Of a stretch of 64,000 bases of DNA, positions 29,431-38,394 are shown piece by piece. The translations under genes were made by a program, and so were the position numbers. The notes under the pieces are model-generated. The model saw only the letters and a list, made by a program, of their open reading frames with translations. It was not told the DNA's origin and did no database searches. The stretch's first letter is position 1; each line of letters starts with the position of its first letter. The DNA comes from an uncultured Rhodospira sp. (GTDB lineage: Bacteria; Pseudomonadota; Alphaproteobacteria; Rhodospirillales; Rhodospirillaceae): contig NZ_CAKZOT010000112.1 of assembly GCF_937138205.1 (NCBI RefSeq), positions 1 to 64,000 on the forward strand, written 5' to 3'.

Positions 29431-32400
29431 TCAAGCCTCGTTCACCAGCACCGCGACTGGGGTCTCCGCCAGCAGGTGCGCGAGCGGCAGAGCGCCGTCG
29501 TGCCGGTCCGGCTGCACGGGCGGCGCATCGGGGCCGTCCAGGGCCGGACGCCACGGACCTGCGGACCAGGCTGCCTCGGCGGGCAAAAGAACCTGCGTGC
29601 TGCCCCAACCCTGCGGCAGAGGCACCGTTGTGTCCTGCATCAGGGGCCAAACCAAGCGTGGCACCACCACGATCATGGCACGGGACGCGTTCGGCGGGTT
29701 GTCGTCCGTTTCCGGGCGCGGGGCAACCCTGGCAAACGCCAGCACCCGCGATGCGTGGTCCCCGACCACGTCCAGGGGAATGTAGGATCCGCGCGCGAAC
29801 AGGGCTGGCGCACGGCGCCGGAGATCGAGCAGGGTGGCGATCAGCAGCAGTTTGACACGCCCGTCTCGCCAAGAGGGCAGATGGTCGGCCACCCGGCCAC
29901 CCTCCGACAGCCAGCGCGCCCGTGCCTCGAAATCCACCAGACGGCGGTTGTCGGGATCGACCAGGCTGAAGTCCCACAGGTCGGTGCCCTGGTACAGATC
30001 GGGGACACCGGGCACGGTCAGTTTCAGGGTCGTCTGCGCCAGACCGTTGACCGCGCCAGCGGGTGCAAGACGGGCCACGAACGCCGCCATGTCCGTCAGG
30101 AACGCGGTGGCGTACGTGGGCGACAGGACGGAGCGGACAAACCCCTCAACGCCGGCTTCGTACTCGGGGTCCTGCGCGGTCCAGGCGGTTTCCACCTTGG
30201 CCTCGCGCACGGCCTTCAACATGTAGGCCACCATGCGCTCGGCGTATGCCTCCAGGGCGCCCTCGTCCATGGCGGCGACGGCGCCGTCCGCGTCCGTCTC
30301 CGCCAGTTCCAGCGGCCAGCTGGCCAGCAGGCTCTGGTAGAACAGGTACTCGTCGTTGGCGCTGGGCGCGCGACGGTTCTCGGACAGGACCGTCAGCCGA
30401 CGCTGGTTCAAGTCCTGCCAGCGCTGGACCCGACGGCTCCAGGCGTCCGGACACTCCGAGATCAGCGCCAGGCGCGCCCGGGCATCCTCGCCGCGTTTGT
30501 GATCGTGCGTGGCGGTGGCCAGCAGGCCGAAGGGCCAGTTCTCGAGACGCGCCAGACAGGCGTGATGGAACGCGGTCGGCGACAGGCCGAACCGGTCCGG
30601 CTCGCCCCCCACTTCGTTCAGGGCCGCCAGACGGACATACCGGTAGAACGCCGTGTCCTCCATGGCCTTGGCCATCACCGGGCTGGTGAGCTGTTGCACC
30701 CGCATGGCCACGTCCAGGACCTCGTCGGGCGGGTGGCCGGCGCCCTTCAGGGCGAGATCGCCGGTCAGCGCGTCGTACAGGAAGTCGTAGATGGACAGGT
30801 CCGGCGTGCGCGCCGCCTTGCGCGCCCGGCCGATGGCCCACTGCAGGTCGCGACGGTCCTGTTCGTCGATGCGGGCATGGGGGTCCGCCTCCTCGGAAAG
30901 GTTCGCCCAGTCGGCCAGGGCGTGCGGATTGACGTACGTGCGGTACACGGGGAAGTGGGCGATCACGTTAATCAGCGCCGTGCGCAAGGCCAGCCGAGCG
31001 TAGTCCCGCGTCGCCCGCGATCGTTTCGCCAGGCGGCTCAGCCGGTTGGCCATGACGCCAATTTCGCTGGCCAGGGACTCTTCCATGACCTGCCGCTTGG
31101 CCGCGCGCACCTGGGTTTCGTAGGGGACGACGCCGCCGACACCGTGCGCATAGGCCCGCTCCAGGTCCGGCTCCCCCTCGGGATCCACAAACAGACCCAG
31201 GACCTGATTCATGAACTCGTAGCCGGTGGACCCGGCGATGGGCCAACCGTCGCGCAGGCGCTCGTGCGGCGCCAGGATTTTTTCTACGAGTAGATAGAAC
31301 GGTTGGTCGGGGCCGAACGGCGAAGGTCCAAGCAAGCCGCCCGGTTCGGCGGCCGGGTCGGCCGCGATCGTCCCGGACTCGAGGCCACGCACACGTGCGG
31401 ACCGGGCTTCGGCCTGGAGGCGCCGCATGTAGGTCTCGGGGTCCCACAACCCGTCCACGTGGTCGAGCCGAACCCCCTGCACCCGGCCCTCGGCGATCAG
31501 GCGCAGGATCAGCCGGTGCGCGGTATCGAACAGGTCCTCGCGTTCCATGCGCAGGGCGGCGAGGTCGTTGATCTCGAAGAACCGGCGGTAGTTGATCTCA
31601 TGCGCCGCGACGCGCCAGAACGCCGGGCGGTAGGACTGGCGCTCGATCAACGCATCAAGGTCGTCGAAGCTGGCCGGTCGCCCGGGCTCGCCGGCGAAGG
31701 CGGTTTCGGCGGCGGCAACCACGGCCCGGGCCTCGTCGCTCTCGTCCAAGAGTTCGGCCAACCGGCGCTTGACGACGGTGGCGGTGCGTCGCCGGCCGAG
31801 CACGCCGCCGATCTCCCGGTCGCCGGCGCGCAATGAATCGGCGCCGGCCATCACCAGGGCGAGAACATTATCCTCTGCATGGCCGGCCGCCACGCCGCGC
31901 CGCAGGATATCGCCGTAGTCATGCGGGCGAATCGGGAAGGTGTGCTCATAGTAGCGGACCACGAATCCGCCCAAATCCCGGTCGTACCGCAGCGTCAGTT
32001 CGCCCCGTTCCAGGATGGCGCCGTAGTGGTCGCCCAGGACCGGCAGCAGGATTTTGCCGTGCAGGGACGGCTCGGCCGGTTCCCAGTCGATATCGAACCA
32101 GTCGGCGTGCGGGCTCTCGCGGCCCCACTCCAGCACGTCGCGCCACCACCGGTTCTCGTCGACGCCGATGCCCATGTGATTGGGCACGAAGTCGAGGATC
32201 AGGCCGAGGCCATGGTCCAGAAGGGTATCGCTGAAGCGGCGAAACGCCTCCTCGCCGCCCAGTTCCGGGTTGATACGGCTGTGGTCGATGATGTCGTAGC
32301 CGTGCTGCGAGCCCGGCCGGGCCATCAGGATCGGCGACAGATAGACGTGGCTGATCCCCAGCGCGGCCAGGGTCGGCACCACGGCAGCGGCGGCATCGAA

Positions 32401-32517
32401 ACCAAAATCCGGCGAAAGCTGGAGCCTGAAGGTGGCGCGCGGATGATCGGGTACGGCGGCACGCCCCGCTCCGGAGGTATCCCCACCGCCCGTGCGGCCG
32501 ACCTGTTCGGACACCAT
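29431..32517 (-). CDS. treY: Malto-oligosyltrehalose synthase
   Basis: The 1028-residue GH13 protein begins with RATFRLQLSPDFGFDAAAAV and ISHVYLSPILMARPGSQHGY, the classical TreY start, and contains GVRLDHVDGLWDP with the catalytic nucleophile. TreY isomerises the reducing end of glycogen-type chains into a trehalose unit, which TreZ then releases. TreZ and TreX are not in the window. The ATG at 32517 has AGGG nearby; an in-frame TTG at 32553 would overlap frdD. It begins 32 bp after frdD, so it is probably in the frd transcript. Its substrate could come from the glg genes a few kb away. Confidence 0.95.
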   Translation of the reverse strand: MVSEQVGRTGGGDTSGAGRAAVPDHPRATFRLQLSPDFGFDAAAAVVPTLAALGISHVYLSPILMARPGSQHGYDIIDHSRINPELGGEEAFRRFSDTLLDHGLGLILDFVPNHMGIGVDENRWWRDVLEWGRESPHADWFDIDWEPAEPSLHGKILLPVLGDHYGAILERGELTLRYDRDLGGFVVRYYEHTFPIRPHDYGDILRRGVAAGHAEDNVLALVMAGADSLRAGDREIGGVLGRRRTATVVKRRLAELLDESDEARAVVAAAETAFAGEPGRPASFDDLDALIERQSYRPAFWRVAAHEINYRRFFEINDLAALRMEREDLFDTAHRLILRLIAEGRVQGVRLDHVDGLWDPETYMRRLQAEARSARVRGLESGTIAADPAAEPGGLLGPSPFGPDQPFYLLVEKILAPHERLRDGWPIAGSTGYEFMNQVLGLFVDPEGEPDLERAYAHGVGGVVPYETQVRAAKRQVMEESLASEIGVMANRLSRLAKRSRATRDYARLALRTALINVIAHFPVYRTYVNPHALADWANLSEEADPHARIDEQDRRDLQWAIGRARKAARTPDLSIYDFLYDALTGDLALKGAGHPPDEVLDVAMRVQQLTSPVMAKAMEDTAFYRYVRLAALNEVGGEPDRFGLSPTAFHHACLARLENWPFGLLATATHDHKRGEDARARLALISECPDAWSRRVQRWQDLNQRRLTVLSENRRAPSANDEYLFYQSLLASWPLELAETDADGAVAAMDEGALEAYAERMVAYMLKAVREAKVETAWTAQDPEYEAGVEGFVRSVLSPTYATAFLTDMAAFVARLAPAGAVNGLAQTTLKLTVPGVPDLYQGTDLWDFSLVDPDNRRLVDFEARARWLSEGGRVADHLPSWRDGRVKLLLIATLLDLRRRAPALFARGSYIPLDVVGDHASRVLAFARVAPRPETDDNPPNASRAMIVVVPRLVWPLMQDTTVPLPQGWGSTQVLLPAEAAWSAGPWRPALDGPDAPPVQPDRHDGALPLAHLLAETPVAVLVNEA

Positions 32518-32549
32518 GCCTCGCCCTTTCGTGACCGGGACCCGAGGGA

Positions 32550-32897
32550 TCAAATCGACAGCAGGGCCATGAGGGCGATCAGGCTGAACAACGCGGCGAA
32601 GCCATAGACGCCGCGGGCCACCAGCGCGTCATTCCGGATCCCGAAATCGTGGGCGGTGATCCGCAGTCGGTGAGCGGCGTGCCACAGCGCAAGGACAATG
32701 ATCCCGAACAGCACGATCTTGACGAGCGGGTTGCCGACGATCTCGCTCATGCGCTCGTACGACGCCTCGCCCGACCCGAACAGGCCCAGCGGCAGCAGGA
32801 ACCCGGTGATCAGGATCATGACGGGGATGACGAAGGCGGCAACGGTGCCGCCGGCGGCGAACAGGCCCCAGACGATGGGCTTGTTGGACTTGGCCAT
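32550..32897 (-). CDS. frdD: Fumarate reductase membrane subunit D
   Basis: The 115-residue protein has three hydrophobic segments (VWGLFAAGGTVAAFVIPVMI, IVLFGIIVLALWHAAHRLRI and the C-terminal FAALFSLIALMALLSI) and the HAAHRLR motif found in FrdD. Its length agrees with the 119-residue E. coli protein. With FrdC it anchors the FrdAB catalytic pair in the inner membrane and binds quinol. Two bases separate it from frdC. treY follows closely. Confidence 0.88.
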   Translation of the reverse strand: MAKSNKPIVWGLFAAGGTVAAFVIPVMILITGFLLPLGLFGSGEASYERMSEIVGNPLVKIVLFGIIVLALWHAAHRLRITAHDFGIRNDALVARGVYGFAALFSLIALMALLSI

Positions 32898-32899
32898 GG

Positions 32900-33292
32900 T
32901 CAGAGGACTCCCATCATCAGCAGGAAGACCAGCGAAACCACGCCCCAGATGATGTAGTGGGCGCTGATGATCGCCGGGCCGGGAACGAAGTCGTCACCCC
33001 TGGGAATGCGCATGGCCTTGGGCGTGACGTTGAACCAACTGATCGAGTGGTAACAGGCGAACCCGAGGGCCAGCAGGCTGAACAGAAGGCCCGACGGTGA
33101 CGAGATCCCGTTGACGTAAACGGCCCACTCGCCCGGCCCCTGGGCCAGACGCACCAAGCCCACGGTCAGGCTGGCCGCGTACAGGCCAATGAACACGCAG
33201 GTGACCTCGCGCAGCATGTACCGGATGTAGCGGCGGTTGCGCATGTACCATGTGGTCCGGGGGACCTCGCGCACATAGGGGTTGCGGCTCAT
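32900..33292 (-). CDS. frdC: Fumarate reductase membrane subunit C
   Basis: The 130-residue protein opens [20 protein letters not shown] and has the MLREVT motif that corresponds to MLREGT of E. coli FrdC, where the glutamate is near the quinone site. Three membrane segments follow. The length matches the 131-residue E. coli protein. This subunit type lacks haem, so the complex would be a type D quinol:fumarate reductase. The ATG overlaps the frdB stop by 4 bp (ATGA). Confidence 0.9.
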   Translation of the reverse strand: MSRNPYVREVPRTTWYMRNRRYIRYMLREVTCVFIGLYAASLTVGLVRLAQGPGEWAVYVNGISSPSGLLFSLLALGFACYHSISWFNVTPKAMRIPRGDDFVPGPAIISAHYIIWGVVSLVFLLMMGVL

Positions 33293-34038
33293 TTGCGCCT
33301 CCACGGCATCAGGTGCTCCAGATACCAGTCCACGGTGCTGGCGATCTTCATCTGCTGGATGGCCCCGGCGGGATCGACATCCTTGGGGCAGACCTCGGAA
33401 CAGGCGCCCACGAACGAGCATTCCCACACACCCTCGTGGGCGGCGACGACCTCTTGGCGTTGCGGGCGGCCGTGGTCACGCGAATCGAGGTTGTAGCGAT
33501 GCGTGAGCGCCAGGGCGGCGGGACCGATGAAATCGGGCGCGAGGGCGTACTGCGGACAGGCGGCGTAGCAGAGCATACAGTTAATGCACATCGAGTACTG
33601 CTGGTACTGATGGAGCTGCTTCGGTGTCTGCTTGTAGGTGCCGTCCTCGACCGTACGTTTTTTCTTGGGGATAACGTAGGGCTTCACCGCCTGCAGCTTG
33701 TCCATGAAGTCGTCCATGACGACCACCAGATCGCGCTCGATCGGGAAATGGGTCAGCGGCTCGACGCGGATGCTTCCACCGTTGGGGAAATCACGCACGA
33801 ACGCCTTGCACGACAGCATGGGCTCGCCGTTGATCATCATGCCGCAGCTGCCGCACACGGCCATGTGGCAGGACCACCGGTAGCTGAGCGTGCCGTCGAG
33901 GTTGTCCTTAATGTAGTTGAGGGCGTCCAGCACCACCCATTCTTCCTCGCACGGCACGCAATAGGCCTGGAAGCGGGGCTCGGACTCCGTTTCCGGATCG
34001 TAGCGGAGAATCTCGAACGTGATCTGCCGTTGGCTCAT
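33289..34038 (-). CDS. frdB: Fumarate reductase iron-sulfur subunit
   Basis: The 249-residue protein has a plant-type [2Fe-2S] motif ([21 protein letters not shown] region) and two ferredoxin-like motifs, [12 protein letters not shown] and [17 protein letters not shown], for the [4Fe-4S] and [3Fe-4S] clusters. It carries electrons between the membrane quinol and the flavin of FrdA. The length and the [19 protein letters not shown] stretch resemble FrdB rather than mitochondrial-type SdhB. It starts at the ATG that overlaps the frdA stop by 4 bp. Confidence 0.93.
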   Translation of the reverse strand: MSQRQITFEILRYDPETESEPRFQAYCVPCEEEWVVLDALNYIKDNLDGTLSYRWSCHMAVCGSCGMMINGEPMLSCKAFVRDFPNGGSIRVEPLTHFPIERDLVVVMDDFMDKLQAVKPYVIPKKKRTVEDGTYKQTPKQLHQYQQYSMCINCMLCYAACPQYALAPDFIGPAALALTHRYNLDSRDHGRPQRQEVVAAHEGVWECSFVGACSEVCPKDVDPAGAIQQMKIASTVDWYLEHLMPWRRK

Positions 34039-35795
34039 GACTTCGCTCCCGAGTAGTCGCGCACCCCGGGACGGGATTTGGTGATGACGACGTCCAGATA
34101 GTCGATGCGCGGCGCGTCCTCGCCCTGGTAATGGGCCATCGAGTGCTTGAGGTAGGTGTCGTCGTTGCGCTCCACATAGTCGAGACGCTGGTGCGAGCCG
34201 CGCGATTCCTTGCGGGCCAGGGCGCTGACGGCGACCGCCTGGGCCACGTCCAGCATGTTGTCGAGTTCCAGCAGTTGCGTGAATTCGGTGTTGAAGACCT
34301 TGCTCTTGTCCCGCAGGGCGATGCCGGACCGCCGGCTGCGCAGGTCGGCCAGGGTGTTGACCGTGTCGGTCAGCATGGCTTCGTCGCGGTAGATGCCGGC
34401 GCCTGTCTCCATGGTGTGGGTCATGGCGTTGCGAATGGCGGTCATGGTTTCCGCGCCCTCGGTCCGCTCGAACAGCGCCCGCACGCGGGCCTCGGCGGCG
34501 CTGGCCTGTTGGTCGGCGGCGGCCCTGTCCGTCTTGGGCGCGGCGGAGCGCACGTATTCGGCCGCGCTTTCGGCGGCGCGCTTGCCGAACACCAACAGTT
34601 CCGTCAGCGAGTTGGAGCCCAGGCGGTTGGCGCCGTTGATGCTGACACAGGCGCATTCGCCGGCGGCGAACAGGCCGGGCAGGGGGGTGGCGGCGTTGAT
34701 GTCGGTGTGGATGCCGCCCATCATGTAGTGCACCACGGGGCGGATGGGTACCGCCTCCTTGACGATGTCCACGCTGGCGTAGGCGTGCGCCAGCTCCTGG
34801 ACGAAGGGCAGGCGCTCGTGGATTTTCTTCTCGCCCAGGTGCGTCATGTCCAGGAGGACACAGTCGCCCCATTTGGTGGGAACCGTGTTGCCCTTTTGCT
34901 GTTCATGCCAGAAGGCTTGGCTGAGGCGGTCACGCGGCCCCAGTTCCATGGTCTTCAGGACGGTCTCGCCGAGAGGCGTCTCCGGTCCCATGCCGTAGTC
35001 CTGCAGGTAGCGGTAGCCGTCCTTGTTGCGCAGGACGCCGCCCTCGCCACGGCACCCCTCGGTCAGCAGGATGCCCGTCGCCGGCAGGCCGGTGGGGTGG
35101 TACTGCACGAACTCCATGTCCTTCAGCGGCACGCCGGCGCGATAGGCCAGGGCCATGCCGTCACCGGTCTTGATGGCGCCGTTGGTGGTGAAGGGGAAGA
35201 TTCGGCCTCCGCCGCCGGTGCACAGGATCACCGCCGGGGCCAGGAACTGCTTCATCTCGCCCGAGCGCATCTCGACGGCGCAACAGCCCTGGACCTTGCC
35301 GTCGACCACCAGCAGGTCGGTGGTGAAGACCTCGTCAAAGCGACGGATGGACTCGAACTGCAACGACGTCTGGAACAGGGTGTGCAGAAGGTGAAAGCCG
35401 GTCTTGTCGGCGGCGTACCAGGTGCGCTTGATCTTCATGCCACCGAACGGGCGAACACTGACCCGACCGTCCTTGTCCCGACTCCAGGGGCAGCCCCAGT
35501 GGTCCAGGCGGGTCAGTTCCTTGGGGGCCTCGTTGATGAAAAAATCCACCGCGTCCTGGTCGCACAGCCAGTCGCCGCCGCCGACGGTGTCGTTGAAATG
35601 CAGGTCCATGCTGTCGTCGGCTCCGGCCACGCCGGCCGCGCCGCCCTCGGCCGCGCAGGTGTGGCTGCGCATCGGATAGACCTTCGACAGCAGGGAGACG
35701 CGCAGTCCAGGGTCGGCCTCGGCCAGGGCGATGGCGGCACGCAACCCCGCACCGCCGGCGCCGACGATGACGACATCGGACTCGATGGTTTCCAT
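34035..35795 (-). CDS. frdA: Fumarate reductase flavoprotein subunit
   Basis: The 586-residue protein begins [20 protein letters not shown] (FAD-binding) and has the covalent-FAD histidine in [13 protein letters not shown] and the active-site region [17 protein letters not shown]. The subunit order A-B-C-D and the FrdC/FrdD type identify quinol:fumarate reductase rather than the usual alphaproteobacterial SdhCDAB. It reduces fumarate to succinate with quinol, or runs in reverse. GGAG precedes the ATG. All four frd genes are closely linked (4-bp overlaps for A-B and B-C). A 10-bp direct repeat lies upstream. Confidence 0.94.
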   Translation of the reverse strand: METIESDVVIVGAGGAGLRAAIALAEADPGLRVSLLSKVYPMRSHTCAAEGGAAGVAGADDSMDLHFNDTVGGGDWLCDQDAVDFFINEAPKELTRLDHWGCPWSRDKDGRVSVRPFGGMKIKRTWYAADKTGFHLLHTLFQTSLQFESIRRFDEVFTTDLLVVDGKVQGCCAVEMRSGEMKQFLAPAVILCTGGGGRIFPFTTNGAIKTGDGMALAYRAGVPLKDMEFVQYHPTGLPATGILLTEGCRGEGGVLRNKDGYRYLQDYGMGPETPLGETVLKTMELGPRDRLSQAFWHEQQKGNTVPTKWGDCVLLDMTHLGEKKIHERLPFVQELAHAYASVDIVKEAVPIRPVVHYMMGGIHTDINAATPLPGLFAAGECACVSINGANRLGSNSLTELLVFGKRAAESAAEYVRSAAPKTDRAAADQQASAAEARVRALFERTEGAETMTAIRNAMTHTMETGAGIYRDEAMLTDTVNTLADLRSRRSGIALRDKSKVFNTEFTQLLELDNMLDVAQAVAVSALARKESRGSHQRLDYVERNDDTYLKHSMAHYQGEDAPRIDYLDVVITKSRPGVRDYSGAKS

Positions 35796-35843
35796 GAGGT
35801 GGGCTCCACGGTCTGCGATCCGGATGGTCGGAACCGGACCTGT

Positions 35844-35870
35844 TCTTGAACGATGAGGGGTCTTGAACGA
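35844..35870 (-). promoter_or_regulatory. Direct repeat upstream of frdA
   Basis: TCTTGAACGA occurs at 35844-35853 and again at 35861-35870, a period of 17 bp, about 50 bp upstream of the frdA start. Direct repeats of this spacing can bind a response regulator or activator. The sequence does not match an FNR/ANR palindrome. Read in the frdA direction, TTGACC (35880-35875) could be a -35 element, but no good -10 follows. Confidence 0.4.
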
Positions 35871-35953
35871 CGGGGGTCAAACGCTAACAGATCGGGGCGC
35901 CGGCGTGTACGCCGGATGTGATGTCCGCCCTGTGAAAGTTCGAGGGTCCACCC

Positions 35954-36769
35954 TCAGGGATTCCCGTGGGGCTCCGGCTTGTCCGCGTCATTGACCGGCG
36001 CGCGCCGCCGCGAAACGTCGCGGATCGACCAGCCGACGGCGACCAATCCGGCAAGCCCCACGGCGGCGATCGCCAGCGTTGGGGCGCCCAGGGATGTCCG
36101 CGCCGCCTGCTCCAGGCCGGCGCCGATGGTGCTGACGACGAGGATCAAGGGAACGATGCCGAGGATCGTGCCGAGCAGATAGGGACGCCAGGCGAGGCCG
36201 GTGGCCCCGCAGACGATGTTGACCACGCCATACACAAGGATCGGCACGACGCGCGCGACGATCACGGCCTTCAGACTGTGCTGGCGGATGGCGCGCACGG
36301 CCCGGCGCACCTGAGGATGACGGTCCATGAGACGGCGCAGGCCATCGCGGCCCAGGGCGCGGCCCACCTGACAGCCGATCGCCGCGCTGATCAGCGCGGC
36401 GATGGAGCTGTAGAGGCTGCCGTGCACCGGTCCGAACACCAGCGCCATGGCCAGCGTCAGCGGGATGAGGGGGGCCATCAGCAGCATCGCCGCGGCCATC
36501 AGGGCGATGGCGGCGGCTGGGGCGTAGGGCCATGCGCCCAGAGCGTCACGCCAAGCAAGCAGGGTGTCAGGCGAGACGGCTTCCGCGAGTGGCGTCAGCC
36601 GCCACACAAGCACACCGGCGCCGAGCAAGCTCGCCAGAAAAGCGGCGCGCGCCCAAGGTACCCGCCGGGGGCCGGCGGACCGTACCTCTCGGAGGGCCTC
36701 TCGGAGGCGCGGCTCCCCGCTTTCCGGCGGCGGCTGGGGTGTCGGGCACTCAGGATCCAGATGCGACAT
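35954..36769 (-). CDS. TVP38/TMEM64 family (VTT domain) membrane protein
   Basis: The 271-residue protein has a soluble N-terminus, then about six hydrophobic segments. The VTT/DedA-like core is seen in MALVFGPVHGSLYSSIAALISAAIGCQVGR and in ARVVPILVYGVVNIVCGATG. Family members are thought to act in lipid scrambling or transport. The function here is unknown. It is 158 bp from frdA's start on the same strand and is probably independent. Confidence 0.83.
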   Translation of the reverse strand: MSHLDPECPTPQPPPESGEPRLREALREVRSAGPRRVPWARAAFLASLLGAGVLVWRLTPLAEAVSPDTLLAWRDALGAWPYAPAAAIALMAAAMLLMAPLIPLTLAMALVFGPVHGSLYSSIAALISAAIGCQVGRALGRDGLRRLMDRHPQVRRAVRAIRQHSLKAVIVARVVPILVYGVVNIVCGATGLAWRPYLLGTILGIVPLILVVSTIGAGLEQAARTSLGAPTLAIAAVGLAGLVAVGWSIRDVSRRRAPVNDADKPEPHGNP

Positions 36770-36875
36770 GGCGGTAGGGTATCGCCACGCGCATCCCGAT
36801 CCCAGTGATCATTCCGCGACCAGCGCCGCGACCCGGGTGGCGATCTCGGCCGGCCGGCGCCACCGCGCGCGTCGA

Positions 36876-37118
36876 TCAGGCCACCCGCAGGCAAGCCCCC
36901 GCCACACCGTCCCGCCGTTCGACCTCGTCGAGCATGGCGATCGACGGACGCGGCGCCGGCAGCGACGCACCGCCGCGTGCCAGGGCATTCAGCGCCTTGG
37001 AGGCTTCGTTGACGGCATCGTCCACGGTCGGGCCGACGGCGCCGCAATTCCGAACGCCGACAACGTCGGCATGATAGCCGTCCGCATGATGCGAAACGAC
37101 GACAATATGACCTTTCAT
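36876..37118 (-). CDS. HicB-like small protein (solitary)
   Basis: The 80-residue protein, MKGHIVVVSHHADGYHADVV and so on, follows the HicB antitoxin fold pattern: beta strands, then GAVGPTVDDAVNEASKALNA, an equivalent of the usual GCxxxGxTxEEAxxNAxEAI helix. The C-terminal tail has no DNA-binding ribbon-helix-helix or helix-turn-helix, and no HicA toxin (about 60 residues with a GS/H motif) is next to it. It may be a stand-alone HicB-domain protein rather than an antitoxin. GGAGG lies upstream of the ATG. Confidence 0.55.
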   Translation of the reverse strand: MKGHIVVVSHHADGYHADVVGVRNCGAVGPTVDDAVNEASKALNALARGGASLPAPRPSIAMLDEVERRDGVAGACLRVA

Positions 37119-37423
37119 GACGGAAGTCCTCCATCAAGTATTGAATGGGAAAAAGCGAGGGGGCGGTCTGGAAATCGTGGGGGCCCCCGAGCCTCGTCGC
37201 GTGTCCAGGGCACGTCCGGGCGGCGCTCAACCTGCGTCGCCTCAACACCGCTGGGTCTGGGTCCTGCCCGGTGTCCGGATGGTTCGTCCGAACGGGGACG
37301 CGCGACATCGAGACGGGATAATACGGATCCGACGGGAAAACGCAACCCCCTAAAGAGAAAAAAATGTGACATTGATGAATGAAAATGATTTTATTGAAGG
37401 TCATAACCGATAGGCTGTCAGGC

Positions 37424-37440
37424 GAAATAAATTTTATTTC
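37424..37440. promoter_or_regulatory. 17-bp AT-rich palindrome upstream of ectA
   Basis: GAAATAAATTTTATTTC is a perfect inverted repeat (8-bp arms, one central base). It ends 45 bp upstream of the ectA -35 element, in an AT-rich stretch (about 37360-37480). It is a plausible operator for a dimeric regulator, for example a MarR-type EctR/CosR as known at other ect loci, but the regulator here is not identified. Confidence 0.5.
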
Positions 37441-37469
37441 CAATTATTCACTTTTCATAGCCCGCGTGA

Positions 37470-37482
37470 TGTTGTGACAACA
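37470..37482. promoter_or_regulatory. 13-bp palindrome next to the ectA -35 element
   Basis: TGTTGT-G-ACAACA is a perfect inverted repeat that ends 3 bases before the TTGACA -35 hexamer. A protein bound here would contact RNA polymerase or block it. It is a second candidate operator for osmotic or other control of ectABC. Confidence 0.45.
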
Positions 37483-37485
37483 GGG

Positions 37486-37513
37486 TTGACAATTTCCCGT
37501 GGTGAGGTATTCT
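37486..37513 (+). promoter_or_regulatory. Sigma-70 promoter for ectABC
   Basis: TTGACA (37486-37491) and TATTCT (37508-37513) are separated by 16 bp. This is the best promoter match seen in the window. Transcription would start near 37520, giving a leader of about 230 nucleotides before the ectA ATG at 37749. The region from 37119 to 37748 has no other gene that I can support. Confidence 0.65.
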
Positions 37514-37748
37514 CTTGGCCAACGAGGGGAGATCGACCGGCCCGATCTCCGTCAGCCGCCCACCGGGTGGCATCGTCGTTGGCGGTTGGGGCAACCCGAT
37601 CGCTTCACCTGAACTCCCAGGGAGCGTGGTCGTTTCCGTACGAACACTCACCGAGCCGGTGTTTCTCAGGATCATGACTGTTCCGGAACCGGATGACGCG
37701 CCGCGCATCCGGCGTGACACGCACCCTAGCCATTCGCCCGAGGGAACG

Positions 37749-38336
37749 ATGACCGAAGCATCAATCTCCTCCATCCGGACGAAGACTGCCGCCCGCCCGG
37801 TCCCACAGCCGCCGCAGACCGGTGGCGTTCACATGCGCCATCCGACCGCCGAGGACGGATCGGCCATCTGGACCCTGGCCCGCGATAGCGGCAAGCTGGA
37901 CCTGAACTCGCCCTATGCCTATCTGATGATGGGACATTTTTTCCCGCAGACCTGCATCATCGCGGAAAAGGACGACGAGCCGGTGGGCTCCGTCATCGGC
38001 TTCGCGCCGCCGGCGCGCCCGAACGCGCTGTTCGTCTGGCAGGTCGCCGTGTCCGAAACGGTGCGGGGGCAGGGTCTGGCCTCGCGCATGATCGAGCATC
38101 TGCTGTGGACGGCGCCGCTGGACGGCCAGGCCCGCTGGCTGGAAGCCTCGGTCACGCCGTCCAACGAACCGTCCGCGCGGCTGTTCAAGGGCATCGCGCG
38201 CCGCCACGGCGTCTCCTGCGAGATCGCGCCCCTGTTCGAAGAAGACGCGTTCCCGCCGCCGCACGAGGCGCAGGCCAGTTTCGAGCCGGAACACCTGTTC
38301 CGCATCGGTCCGTTGCGGCAGGCGAAGGCGGCGTAA
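37749..38336 (+). CDS. ectA: L-2,4-diaminobutyric acid acetyltransferase
   Basis: The 195-residue GNAT protein starts MTEASISSIRTKTAARPVPQ. The conserved EctA stretches are MRHPTAEDGSAIWTLARDSG, LDLNSPYAYLMMG and the acetyl-CoA site VAVSETVRGQGLASRMIEHL. It acetylates L-2,4-diaminobutyrate, the second step of ectoine synthesis. The frame stays open upstream to 37515, but GAGGGA before the ATG at 37749 and family length support the shorter form. It leads ectA-ectB-ectC. Expression is probably osmoregulated through the promoter region at 37424-37513. Confidence 0.95.
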   Translation: MTEASISSIRTKTAARPVPQPPQTGGVHMRHPTAEDGSAIWTLARDSGKLDLNSPYAYLMMGHFFPQTCIIAEKDDEPVGSVIGFAPPARPNALFVWQVAVSETVRGQGLASRMIEHLLWTAPLDGQARWLEASVTPSNEPSARLFKGIARRHGVSCEIAPLFEEDAFPPPHEAQASFEPEHLFRIGPLRQAKAA

Positions 38337-38394
38337 CGCGCTCCGCCTGCCCCAGCGAACAACCTCTTCCAGTCCCAAGAAACGGAACCGCTTC

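Noticed and set aside
35840-35880. FNR/ANR box upstream of frdA
   Set aside because: TTGA and TCAA elements occur, but their spacing (18 bases overall, unequal centre) does not fit TTGAT-N4-ATCAA.
37515-37748. N-terminal extension of ectA in the same frame
   Set aside because: It would start almost at the transcription start, has no ribosome-binding site, and EctA proteins begin at the ATG at 37749.
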